NCBI RefSeq assembly: GCF_003589925.1
Contig: NZ_CP032382.1
Span: 7,378,001-7,442,000, forward strand
From: Chryseolinea soli
GTDB lineage: Bacteria; Bacteroidota; Bacteroidia; Cytophagales; Cyclobacteriaceae
Direction of reading: 5' to 3'
DNA length: 64,000 nucleotides
Shown here: positions 18,367 through 26,317 of the stretch, one piece after another
Position numbering within the stretch: the first letter of the stretch is position 1
How the letters are laid out: every line of letters begins with the position of its first letter
Translations under genes and position numbers: made by a program
The notes under the pieces: model-generated
What the model was told of the DNA's origin: nothing
Database searches by the model: none
Seen by the model: only the letters and a program-made list of their open reading frames with translations

Positions 18367-19389
18367 CTATCGTATCGCTAAAGTAACCGTACCACTGGTC
18401 TGCACGTTCACCGGCACACCGCCACCATTGATCTTTCCATTGATATTGTCCTCGTCCATTTCGCCGCTGAAATTATTGAGGTTATTGGTCTTGATTTTAT
18501 TGCCGCGCAGCTTGAGGTTAAGACCTTGGTTAGCGGGTAGCGACAGGTTGATATTTCCGCCTGAGTTCGAAACGGTAACATATTTACCCAATTGGCTGAT
18601 CTCCACGTCCATGTTGCCGCCGCTGGTAGAAGCGTCGACACTGCAAGCCAAGGCGCGCAAAGAAACGCCCCCACCCGACGTATGGGCTGTCAGTTGGCCT
18701 TTGATGTTGTCGCCGCGCACGGGGCCACCGCTGGTTTCGGCTTCGATGGTTCCATCCAATCGATTCAGTTCGATCGACCCGCCCGAAGTATTCAACCGGA
18801 TCTGACCGCTGCAATCATCTACGTCGATGCCGCCGCCACTGGTTGAAAGAACAATGTCACCTCCGGAGTCGGCCAGGTCAATGCCACCACCCGACGTTTT
18901 GCCGCGGACGGTTCCGGTGAGCTTTCTGAGTTCCAGTCCGCCGCCGCTGGTTGAAAAATTGTGCGTGCCCGATAAATTGGTGAGGTCGATGCCGCCGCCG
19001 CTCGTGCTGAGGTCGGTGGAAACATTTTGAGGAACGTAGATCTTGAAGGAAATATTCAGCCCTTGTTTCCAATTCATGTTGGAACGTTTCGGCTCGGCAA
19101 CGGCCGTTACTTTATGGTCAGAAACCGACACGTTGAGGTTGTAGTCTTCCAACCTTTCTTTGATCTCCTCTTTTGAAAGCGTATTCCTTCCGTTGTTTCC
19201 TGTGATGTATACTTCGATACGCGTTTCACTGACACCGACCCCGGAAACGGCAATGCCGCCGCCCGACGTCCGGGCATAAACATCGGTCACCTTTTCGTTC
19301 GAAAGGGGTTTGGTCATGTAGGGACTATCTTGCGCCAGGCTGGCCGTCCAAACGGTTAGCGCGACAAAAAGGGTGAGCATCTTTTTCAT
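18367..19389 (-). CDS. DUF4097-family secreted beta-strand repeat protein
   Basis: A 340-residue exported protein with a signal peptide (KKMLTLFVALTVWTASLAQ). The body is a series of about nine copies of STSGGGI/V-x-L-x-x-L-x-G-type turns (for example THNFSTSGGGLELRKLTGT and IVLSTSGGGIDVDDCSG), giving the parallel beta-helix of DUF4097/putative auto-adhesin proteins. I start at the ATG at 19389; the frame is open 30 codons further upstream, but that extension has no signal peptide. It stands alone with its own terminator, whereas such genes often sit next to ECF sigma factors. Its role is unknown, probably envelope-related. Confidence 0.88.
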   Translation of the reverse strand: MKKMLTLFVALTVWTASLAQDSPYMTKPLSNEKVTDVYARTSGGGIAVSGVGVSETRIEVYITGNNGRNTLSKEEIKERLEDYNLNVSVSDHKVTAVAEPKRSNMNWKQGLNISFKIYVPQNVSTDLSTSGGGIDLTNLSGTHNFSTSGGGLELRKLTGTVRGKTSGGGIDLADSGGDIVLSTSGGGIDVDDCSGQIRLNTSGGSIELNRLDGTIEAETSGGPVRGDNIKGQLTAHTSGGGVSLRALACSVDASTSGGNMDVEISQLGKYVTVSNSGGNINLSLPANQGLNLKLRGNKIKTNNLNNFSGEMDEDNINGKINGGGVPVNVQTSGTVTLAIR

Positions 19390-19737
19390 GTTATTATAAG
19401 GTATGGTGTTTAGTTGATCCGAATCCCGTCCATCCCAATCCAATCCATGTGCCATGCTCAAAACAGCTGTTAATGACAACTGTACGGATTACAACGCTCT
19501 TGAAATGTTCATTTTCAAAGTGCAATGCGCGAATCCGGACAGGTAATTGACGATCTTGGGCCATCGGCATAAGTTCTGAATGGGATATTCTTTCTAAAGA
19601 CTTCGGGGAGATGCGAAAGGTTGCACGCGCGGCGGCTTTCGTTAAGGGTTGGGTTGGACATCGGCTTTGTGGGGGAATCCTTTGCCAGCCATTCTCCCTT
19701 GTATCCATGAAAGGCCTTTCCGCGCACACAAAAAAAA
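19390..19737. other. intergenic region with no recognisable gene
   Basis: About 350 bp between the DUF4097 start and the terminator of the M28 gene. It must hold the DUF4097 promoter on the minus strand. A short AACAGCTGTT palindrome at about 19463-19472 is the only structure I see. Open frames here have no signal, no family likeness and unlikely composition. Confidence 0.5.
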
Positions 19738-19757
19738 TCCGGGTCTGGCGACCCGGA
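19738..19757 (-). terminator. rho-independent terminator of the arylsulfatase/M28 operon
   Basis: A perfect 7-bp stem TCCGGGT/ACCCGGA with a 6-nt loop, followed on the minus strand by eight U. It lies about 35 bp after the stop of the M28-like gene at 19791 and is the first clear terminator downstream of the SAM-riboswitch leader at 26.1 kb. Confidence 0.82.
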
Positions 19758-19790
19758 CGCTTATAACATAAAAAAATTCAACAACAGCCG

Positions 19791-21050
19791 TTATTGAGGC
19801 CGGATTTGGTTTTCAATAAAATTCCGGAAAGCAATCGCCACCTCTTCCAAAATAGCCGGCGATGTTTTTGAAGCGTCATCGCTCTTCATGTGAAAGTAGG
19901 GATGACTGTAGGCTGCGCCGGCAACGTTGGGATAACCCTTGTCGATCACGTAGATCAATTCACCGCCAGTCCGTTGGGTCGTCGGCCATTTATTGCCCGC
20001 CACATTTTTAAAGGCGGCTTGAAAAGACGCTGCCGCTGCATCACTGTAGAAAAAATTCCGGTTAGCATCCACGTGGTTCTCTTTCACCAATCCCGATGGT
20101 GTAGACTTCCACGACAGGGTGGCAATGCCAGCACCGAGATGTACCCACAATTTCGTCTTGTCCACGGGAGGTGCGCCACCGTCGAGAAATGCCTTCGCTC
20201 CCCAGCCACCAAGTTCGTGGCCCGAGTTCCCCGTGAACACAAACGTGTAAGGCAATTTTTCTGCGGCGGCCCACTGTGCCAGTGCCAGCCAGGTGGCGAC
20301 ACCCGGTCCGCGTTCGCCACCACAACCAAACCATCCACTGATCGGCGTAGACACCACGACATACTGATCTCCATTTCCAATCGTGCCATAGACATTGCGG
20401 GCCGTCACCTGCTTGAACGTTCCCTTGATGGTGACCCTCACCGTTTGTCCCTCCTGCTCCAACAATTGCTTCGCATCGCCCGGAGACACCAGCACGATCG
20501 GCGCCTTCCAGGGTTTGGCTGCTTTCGGTGCATTGATCGCGGCGATTTCCCCTGCTTCATTTTCGGTGTAGCCGATGATCGCCTTCGCGCCGGCAGCAAC
20601 GAGCGCGTGCAATTTTTCAAGGAGTTGCTCACCGCTTTGACCGGGTTGATTGGAGGTGAAGTTCACGACCACGATCTTGTCTTTCACCACCGTGGCCCGC
20701 GCCGTTAACACGCCTTCCACGTCGAGCTTGATGCTATCGCTGATATACCAAAATGGAAAAGCGTTGAGCACGCGCTTTTTTGCATCGGTCACCCGCACGA
20801 CCTCCGGGAAGAACTGCTTCAATGAAAATTCATGGTACTTCACCGTATAGCCCGAAGCCGCCAACTCCTTCCCCAACCATTCGGAGGTGGCGAAGTCCGT
20901 TGGCGTACCGGTGCGGTGTTCGCCGAGAGAAGTATAGCGCGTCACCGTGGTAAAGAGGTTGCTGCCTTCGAAATAGGATGTACCAGGATTGGGTTGAGCA
21001 AATGCCGAAGCGCCGGCCACTAGCCACATGAAAAGAAAAATGCGTTTCAT
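19791..21050 (-). CDS. secreted M28-like peptidase with altered metal ligands
   Basis: A 419-residue exported protein with signal peptide (KRIFLFMWLVAGASAFAQ). It has a lead domain, a PA-type insert (about 105-215, VVKDKIVVVNFTSNQPGQSGEQLLEKLHALVAAGAKAIIGY) and an M28-like catalytic fold (about 218-415). The family's first zinc ligand pair HxD is replaced by TPI (235-237) in VVVSTPISGW. The bridging Asp of DDNxSG is Glu246 in GGERGPG, and the GEExG motif is SGHELGG (His278, Glu279). A C-terminal His (AAYSHPYFHMKSDD) remains. It may bind metal differently or be inactive. It follows the second arylsulfatase by 86 bp with no terminator between them, so it probably belongs to the sulfatase transcript. 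Confidence 0.83.
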   Translation of the reverse strand: MKRIFLFMWLVAGASAFAQPNPGTSYFEGSNLFTTVTRYTSLGEHRTGTPTDFATSEWLGKELAASGYTVKYHEFSLKQFFPEVVRVTDAKKRVLNAFPFWYISDSIKLDVEGVLTARATVVKDKIVVVNFTSNQPGQSGEQLLEKLHALVAAGAKAIIGYTENEAGEIAAINAPKAAKPWKAPIVLVSPGDAKQLLEQEGQTVRVTIKGTFKQVTARNVYGTIGNGDQYVVVSTPISGWFGCGGERGPGVATWLALAQWAAAEKLPYTFVFTGNSGHELGGWGAKAFLDGGAPPVDKTKLWVHLGAGIATLSWKSTPSGLVKENHVDANRNFFYSDAAAASFQAAFKNVAGNKWPTTQRTGGELIYVIDKGYPNVAGAAYSHPYFHMKSDDASKTSPAILEEVAIAFRNFIENQIRPQ

Positions 21051-21136
21051 AAAATACCGTTTGATGTTTATTTGGGGCCCTTCAACTCACCGATAGCCGC
21101 CGGCAACGCCGTGTGGCATAGGTCCTCAGGGTCTGT

Positions 21137-23434
21137 TTATTTATATTCGATGGTAACACTCTTCAATTTGCCCGTGAAACGGAATGGCACCTTGTAGCGA
21201 TCCGATACCGGCGAGTTCAGATCCGCTCCTACATCGATGCCGTCTTTGTAGGACGCGATGTACTTAATGTCGGCGGCTGTGATTTCCCGTTCGGCCACTT
21301 TCGCGTCGTTGATGAAGATAGCTTCCGATCCCGCGGGAGCGGTGTTCGGGCTTTTCTCCGGCGGGGCAACATAGGTCAACTCAAATTTCAAGCTCACCTT
21401 GCCGGCGGGCAACGCCTGTTTCGATTCGAGGTGCGCGATCTTTGATCCTGTGTTGTGGGCCACCTGGAATTTGCCATCCTTCACAAACAGGCTCAACCCA
21501 TCGAAGGCACCACCGGTAGCAAAAAGGACACCCTGGTCTTTGGCCGTGGACAGATCCACATCGGCCGTGATGGCAAACGACTGCTCGAGAAATTGAGGGC
21601 CGCTGAAATTGAGCAATTGATCCACACCGTTGTACAGAACGATCTTATCCTTTTTACCAAATGCACTACGCGCCCGCGTGCCGCTCTTCGCCCCGTCGTT
21701 TAACGGGTAGACATTGTATTTGTAAGCCTCCGTGTCGAAAGCATCCTGAAGCTCCTTCAGCTTCTCCGGATTTTTTGTCGCCAGGTCGATGCGCTCGTTG
21801 AAATCTTCCGTGAGGTTGTGCAGCTCCCAAACATCCTTAGCAAAGTCCGTTCCCGGCACATGATAGACGGAAGCCTTCCAGCCGTCTTTGTAAATGGCAC
21901 GCTTGCCTTTGATCTCGTAATACTGAACCGTGTGACGCGACGACGCGTTGGCGTCATCGATGGAGTACACCAAACTTGTTCCTTCAAACGGCTTTTGCTT
22001 CACTCCCTTGATGCTCTCCGGCACCACCGCGCCCACCAGCTCTACCGTGGTCGGGGCGATGTCGTTCACGTGGCCATACTGATTCCGGATGCCTGGGGTC
22101 TTGATCTTCTTCGGGTAGAAAAGGATCAGGCCATTGTGTGTTCCACCTTCGGAGTTGGCGTCGGCTTTCCATTGACGGAACGGTGTGTTGGTGGCTTGCG
22201 TCCAGCCATAGGGTGCATCGGAAAAGGATTGCTCAGTGCCAAACTTGTCGATGTTCTTCAAGGCTTCGGCTACCTGTTTGTTGGAATCCAGCCCGCTGAT
22301 GTATGGATTTAGGCTGCCGTGTTGCGTGCTGGGACTCGACCCGTTGTCGCCCACGATGGCGATGATGACGGTGTTGTCGAGTTCACCGATTTCCTTCAGG
22401 TAGTTCACCACGCGACCCAGTTCATGATCGGCGTGTGTCATGAAGCCTGCATAGATTTCCATGTAGCGGGCATACACTTTTTTCTCGTCGGCCGAAAGGC
22501 TATCCCACGCCGGCACTTTCGGGTTGCGTTCGGGGAGTTCTGCATTCGCGGGCACGACGCCCAGCTTCTTCTGCCGTTGTAAAACTTCCTCGCGATACCA
22601 ATCCCAGCCCTTGTCGAACTTGCCCTTGTACAGATCGCTCCACGACTTCTCTACCTGGTGCGGCGAGTGTGTGGCTCCCGTGGCAAAGTAGAGGAAGAAC
22701 GGTTTCTCCGGGGCCAGCGACCGTTGATTGGCGATGTACTTGATCGCTTTGTCGGCCAGCAAGGTGGTGACGTGTTTATGGTTGGGCTCCACATCGATCA
22801 CGTTGTTGTCCTCGTACAGATTCGGACGGAACTGGTCGGTGTGTCCCAGGTGCCATCCGTAGAAATGATCGAACCCTATGCCCAGCGGCCAACGATCGAA
22901 CGGTCCCACGGGAGTGATCTCGTTGATGGGTGTAAGATGATATTTTCCCACGGCGTAGGTGCTGTAATTGTTTTCACGCAAGATCTGGGGAATGGCGGCT
23001 TTGTCGGCCGGCAGAATACCGTCGTAGCCGGGAAAGCCCGTGGCCGTTACGGGGAACAAGCCCATGTGTACGGAGTGCGAATTGCGTCCCGTCAGCAGGG
23101 CGGCGCGCGTCGGCGAGCAAATGGCCGTGCTGTGGAAGTTGGTGTAGCGCAGACCATGGTTGGCGAGGCTATCCAATGTCGGCGTTTCCATCAGGCCGCC
23201 AAACGCGCTGGAGGTTCCATACCCGGCATCGTCGATGAGAAAGTAAACTACGTTGGGCGCATCCTTGGGCGCTTGCTTTTTCTCCGGCCACCATTCTGTG
23301 GATTCAGCAAATGTCTTTGCAATTTTTCCTTTGAATTCGTCCGTGGACGCAGTCTCCGCCGCAGGATCGGTGACGCTGCCCGGGTGGCAGGCGCCCAACG
23401 CGAAGGTGACGGCTAGAAAACGCACGGGCTTCAT
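21137..23434 (-). CDS. arylsulfatase, formylglycine type, lipoprotein (paralogue 2)
   Basis: A type I sulfatase of about 765 residues that hydrolyses sulfate esters outside the cytoplasm. The ATG at 23434 gives a compact SPII signal ending LGAC; an in-frame ATG at 23470 adds 12 residues. Metal-site DD lies in FLIDDAGYG, and the formylglycine motif is CSPTR in STAICSPTRAALLTGR. HADHELGR and GDNGSS supply further active-site residues. A C-terminal jelly-roll-like domain (about the last 150 residues) is typical of AtsA-like enzymes. The Cys must be oxidised by a formylglycine-generating enzyme, which is not encoded here. It lies 37-73 bp after a paralogue in an apparent SAM-riboswitch operon. 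Confidence 0.94.
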   Translation of the reverse strand: MKPVRFLAVTFALGACHPGSVTDPAAETASTDEFKGKIAKTFAESTEWWPEKKQAPKDAPNVVYFLIDDAGYGTSSAFGGLMETPTLDSLANHGLRYTNFHSTAICSPTRAALLTGRNSHSVHMGLFPVTATGFPGYDGILPADKAAIPQILRENNYSTYAVGKYHLTPINEITPVGPFDRWPLGIGFDHFYGWHLGHTDQFRPNLYEDNNVIDVEPNHKHVTTLLADKAIKYIANQRSLAPEKPFFLYFATGATHSPHQVEKSWSDLYKGKFDKGWDWYREEVLQRQKKLGVVPANAELPERNPKVPAWDSLSADEKKVYARYMEIYAGFMTHADHELGRVVNYLKEIGELDNTVIIAIVGDNGSSPSTQHGSLNPYISGLDSNKQVAEALKNIDKFGTEQSFSDAPYGWTQATNTPFRQWKADANSEGGTHNGLILFYPKKIKTPGIRNQYGHVNDIAPTTVELVGAVVPESIKGVKQKPFEGTSLVYSIDDANASSRHTVQYYEIKGKRAIYKDGWKASVYHVPGTDFAKDVWELHNLTEDFNERIDLATKNPEKLKELQDAFDTEAYKYNVYPLNDGAKSGTRARSAFGKKDKIVLYNGVDQLLNFSGPQFLEQSFAITADVDLSTAKDQGVLFATGGAFDGLSLFVKDGKFQVAHNTGSKIAHLESKQALPAGKVSLKFELTYVAPPEKSPNTAPAGSEAIFINDAKVAEREITAADIKYIASYKDGIDVGADLNSPVSDRYKVPFRFTGKLKSVTIEYK

Positions 23435-23507
23435 CAGTATTCCGCGCAAGCGGTTATCTATTTTTATCATAGTGTATACAATTTTGTACAGTTGGTTTAG
23501 GATGATC

Positions 23508-25793
23508 TCAAAGCGTTTTCTCCGCGGCCTGCTCGACGACGATACTTTTCACCACGCCGGTAAACGGATCGGGGCCCGTATAGCGCTTCGTCACGGGCGA
23601 GTTAAGATCCTTGCCCACGCTCACGCCGTCCGAGCCAAACGACGCGATATACTTCACGCCTCCTTCTACGGTCTGTTTGCCGGCCGGCTGACCGTCTACG
23701 GAAAGCGACACCACATTGCCGGGTGCGTACTCCACGGTGATCGCATGTTTGCCTTTGGTGAGTGCCCTGGAAGCGGTGATGAGGGTTTCCGTAACACCGT
23801 CGTTGAGCAGATAATACAAGGTGTTGCCCTGGAAGAACAAGCTCGTACCTCCCGTCAATCCACCGTTGGCAAACACCACCCCTTCATTTTTATCGCGCGT
23901 CAATTCGATGTTCGCCGTGATCGTCACCGGGCCCTTGCCGATGTTGATCCGGGTCTTCACCGTCGTGCCTTCCAGGATGATCGACTTGGATTTTATTTCG
24001 GGCGCAGCCAATCCCGCGCGATAATTTTTCAACGGGTAGACATTGTATTTTTTTGCCTCCTGGTCGAAAAGCGTCTTCAACTCTTCCAGCTTCTGCGGAT
24101 TCTTGGCGGCGAGGTCATTGGTCTCGTTCCAGTCTTCGTTCAGGTTGTAGAGCTCCCATTTGTCTTTGTCGAACGGTGCAGGGTTGAAATGAATGTCGTC
24201 GGTCGGCGCTTCACCAAACACATTGCGCGGGTGATACACCGACGCTTTCCAGCCGTCCTTGTAAATGGCACGGCCGCCGTGGAGCTCGTAGTATTGCAGC
24301 GTGTGCCGGCTGGGCGCTGCCGGATCGCTGAGCGTATACGCCAGGCTCGTGCCGTGAAGCGGCATTTGCGGGTAGCCGTTGATTTCGGTTGGAATTTTAA
24401 GACCGGCAAGCTCGGTCGTCGTGGGCAGAATGTCGATGACGTGCCCATACTGCGTGCGGATGCCGCCCTTCTCCCGGATGCCTTTCGGGTAGTGAACGAT
24501 CAGCGGATTGTGTGTGGCGCCTTCGGCATTCACGTCGCTCTTCCAATATCGAAACGGCGTGTTGGCGGCTTGCGACCATCCCAAGGGATAGTTCTCATTG
24601 GTGAATTCCGTTCCCAGTTTGCCGTATTGACTCACCAGGAAAGGGATGTCATGCCCTTTCGATGTCACGGACGCTCCGGTGGTTCCGGTATACGATCCCT
24701 CCTTGCTTCCCCCATTGTCGCCGATGACCACAAAGATCAAGGTATTGTCCAGTTCACCGATTTGCTCGAGATAGTTCACAAACCGGCCGATCTCATGATC
24801 GGTGTATGATAAAAATCCGGCATATACCTCGAAGAAGCGGGCAAACACTTTCTTTTCATCGGGGCTTAAGGTGTCCCAGGCCTTCAGGTTTTGCTGACGT
24901 GGCGGAAGCTTGGTTCCCTTGGGGAGAATCCCTAAAGTTTGCTGGCGTTTAAAAACATCTTCGCGGTACTTGTCCCAACCTCCGTCGAACTTCCCTTTGT
25001 ATTTGTCGCTCCACTCCGGGGCTACCTGGTGTGGCGCATGCGTGGCGCCCGTAGCCAGATACAAGAAGAACGGCTTTTCGGCATTCGCTGATTTTTGATT
25101 GGCCACATAAGAGATGGCTTTGTCGACGAGCAGTTCGTTGAGATGCTTCGTGTTCGGCTCAATGTCGATGGCATTATTCTCTTCGACCAATACCGGATGC
25201 CACTGGTCCGTGGCGCCGCCCAAAAATCCATAGAAGTGATCGAAGCCGCGACCGGTAGGGTAACGGTTAAAAGGTCCCGCGGCCGTGAGGTCGATGGGGC
25301 GATTGCCATGCCATTTCCCCAGCGCATAGGTGTTGTATCCATTCTCCCGGAAGATCTCGGCAACGGTCCCGGCTTCGAACGGAATGTCGCCGTAGTATCC
25401 CGGCGCACCGATCCCTAATTCGGCATGATGCCCCATCGCCACGCTGTGTGCATTTCGCCCGGTGAGTAATGCGGCGCGGGTGGGACTGCAAATTCCGGTT
25501 GTATGAAAATTCGTATAGCGAAGGCCGTTGCCCGCGAGTTTGTCGAACGTAGGCGTTTCGATGAGACCGCCAAAGGTTGACGTGGCGCCGAATCCCACAT
25601 CGTCCAGCAGGATCCACACCACGTTGGGGGCATCTGCCGCAGCCTTCACTCTGGGCGGATACCATTGTTCGGATTCCTCCAGGGTTCGTCCGATCTTTCC
25701 CTGGAAAGGCTGAAGCGGATCGCGCTGTGCCCATGCCGCCGCGCTGGCGACCATGATGGCAAGCCCTGTCACAGCGATTTTCTTTATGTTCAT
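23508..25793 (-). CDS. arylsulfatase, formylglycine type (paralogue 1)
   Basis: A 761-residue exported sulfatase and first gene of the sulfatase operon. It has an Ala-rich signal peptide (cut near AWAQ), metal-site DD in ILLDDVGFG, the formylglycine motif CSPTR in TTGICSPTRAALLTGRNAHS, YALGKWH with the catalytic Lys and His, IGDNGG, and the same C-terminal domain as its neighbour (NSPVTKRYTGPDPFTGVVKSIVV). The two proteins align over their whole length, so this is a tandem duplication; paralogue 1 has an SPI and paralogue 2 an SPII signal. The 5' leader holds a SAM-I riboswitch and a five-Cys leader ORF, implying a role in sulfur acquisition. Confidence 0.95.
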   Translation of the reverse strand: MNIKKIAVTGLAIMVASAAAWAQRDPLQPFQGKIGRTLEESEQWYPPRVKAAADAPNVVWILLDDVGFGATSTFGGLIETPTFDKLAGNGLRYTNFHTTGICSPTRAALLTGRNAHSVAMGHHAELGIGAPGYYGDIPFEAGTVAEIFRENGYNTYALGKWHGNRPIDLTAAGPFNRYPTGRGFDHFYGFLGGATDQWHPVLVEENNAIDIEPNTKHLNELLVDKAISYVANQKSANAEKPFFLYLATGATHAPHQVAPEWSDKYKGKFDGGWDKYREDVFKRQQTLGILPKGTKLPPRQQNLKAWDTLSPDEKKVFARFFEVYAGFLSYTDHEIGRFVNYLEQIGELDNTLIFVVIGDNGGSKEGSYTGTTGASVTSKGHDIPFLVSQYGKLGTEFTNENYPLGWSQAANTPFRYWKSDVNAEGATHNPLIVHYPKGIREKGGIRTQYGHVIDILPTTTELAGLKIPTEINGYPQMPLHGTSLAYTLSDPAAPSRHTLQYYELHGGRAIYKDGWKASVYHPRNVFGEAPTDDIHFNPAPFDKDKWELYNLNEDWNETNDLAAKNPQKLEELKTLFDQEAKKYNVYPLKNYRAGLAAPEIKSKSIILEGTTVKTRINIGKGPVTITANIELTRDKNEGVVFANGGLTGGTSLFFQGNTLYYLLNDGVTETLITASRALTKGKHAITVEYAPGNVVSLSVDGQPAGKQTVEGGVKYIASFGSDGVSVGKDLNSPVTKRYTGPDPFTGVVKSIVVEQAAEKTL

Positions 25794-25821
25794 GTTAATG
25801 TTGGTTTGTTTATCGATTTGG

Positions 25822-25913
25822 CTCCTGTGAAAGGAGAACTAAACTATTCCCACAGAAGTGTGGGCAAAGACCTGCCACTCCCTGCCGAAGCAGGGCGAAC
25901 CTCGTTTAACGAG
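25822..25913 (-). promoter_or_regulatory. four consecutive hairpins between the Cys-leader ORF and the arylsulfatase start
   Basis: In minus-strand order: CTCGTT/AACGAG (25913-25901), CCCTGC-TTCG-GCAGGG (25895-25880, a UUCG tetraloop), CCCACA-CTTC-TGTGGG (25864-25849) and CTCCT/AGGAG (25836-25822). A second GGCAGG just after the UUCG hairpin could pair with the same CCTGC, giving a mutually exclusive fold. None has a U-run, so control would be at translation or by another mechanism. Confidence 0.6.
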
Positions 25914-25950
25914 ATGCACGAATAGAAGTGGAGATGGTAGTGAGGTAGAT

Positions 25951-26043
25951 TTAGCAGCAACAACAACAACGGAAACCATCCGTCATATTCTTCGCGATTG
26001 CTTCAGGGCCAAGGAGGTCCTTGGGAAACATTTTCATTTTCAT
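25951..26043 (-). CDS. leader peptide ORF ending in five consecutive Cys codons
   Basis: A 30-codon ORF in the arylsulfatase leader. The start MKMKMFPKDLLG is followed by a middle segment, then GFRCCCCC and TAA; the Cys codons are TGT TGT TGT TGC TGC. The ATG lies 11 bases after the last base of the SAM-I riboswitch P1 stem, and the stop is about 160 bases before the sulfatase ATG, with four hairpins in between. A run of codons for the end product at the end of a short leader ORF is the classic mark of ribosome-mediated attenuation; poly-Cys leader ORFs that act this way are known in mycobacteria. Translation itself is inferred, but the position, codon run and context make a regulatory peptide the most likely reading. 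Confidence 0.75.
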   Translation of the reverse strand: MKMKMFPKDLLGPEAIAKNMTDGFRCCCCC

Positions 26044-26054
26044 GTGGCTTAAAA

Positions 26055-26161
26055 ATTTTATAGCTCCAATGCGTCATTGGTAGGAGTTAGCACCTTATCC
26101 TGGTGGCGACAGGTTGCTAGAAGATCGTCGAGCCCATTCTCTCCCTTCTTCGGTATAAAAT
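26055..26161 (-). promoter_or_regulatory. SAM-I riboswitch (S box) of the arylsulfatase operon
   Basis: All four stems can be drawn on the minus strand. P1 pairs ATTTTATA (26161-26154) with TATAAAAT (26062-26055). P2 pairs GAAGA (26151-26147) with TCTTC (26124-26120). P3 pairs CCTG with CAGG (26113-26110, 26102-26099). P4 is CCAATG/CATTGG (26080-26066). The conserved S-box strings TAGCAACC and AAGGTGCTAACTCC are in the right places, as is the purine-rich GAGAGAATGGGCTCGACGA internal segment. It resembles Bacillus yitJ closely in layout. No intrinsic terminator follows; the five-Cys ORF starts 11 bases later, so SAM binding may gate its translation. Confidence 0.9.
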
Positions 26162-26179
26162 CAATCTGGTGGGAATTGA

Positions 26180-26202
26180 TTGTCTATATAATCGATAGAC
26201 AA
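26180..26202. promoter_or_regulatory. perfect palindrome just upstream of the riboswitch
   Basis: An 8-bp perfect inverted repeat, TTGTCTAT (26180-26187) and ATAGACAA (26195-26202), with a 7-nt spacer, 19 bp upstream of the aptamer. It could be a repressor or activator site or a hairpin at the RNA 5' end. Confidence 0.5.
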
Positions 26203-26241
26203 AGAAATAATATCGTATCGGAAATACCAAGGAATTGTTGA

Positions 26242-26270
26242 TAAAAGTATTTGATCGCCGTCAGCAGCAA
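26242..26270 (-). promoter_or_regulatory. candidate promoter of the SAM-riboswitch/sulfatase transcript
   Basis: On the minus strand TTG (26270-26268), 18 nt, TACTTTTA (26249-26242) matches the Bacteroidota -33/-7 pair with one mismatch. It would start the RNA about 75 nt before the aptamer. Confidence 0.4.
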
Positions 26271-26317
26271 GATTTGCCGCGGCCTAGCTAGGGGTTCTGT
26301 AAAAAAAGATCCATGGT

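Noticed and set aside
19394..19729. 111-codon minus-strand frame upstream of the DUF4097 gene
   Set aside because: No signal peptide or motif, unlikely composition, and it would cover the promoter region.
23253..24809. 518-codon plus-strand frame opposite the arylsulfatases
   Set aside because: It spans parts of both sulfatase genes in antisense and encodes no recognisable domain.
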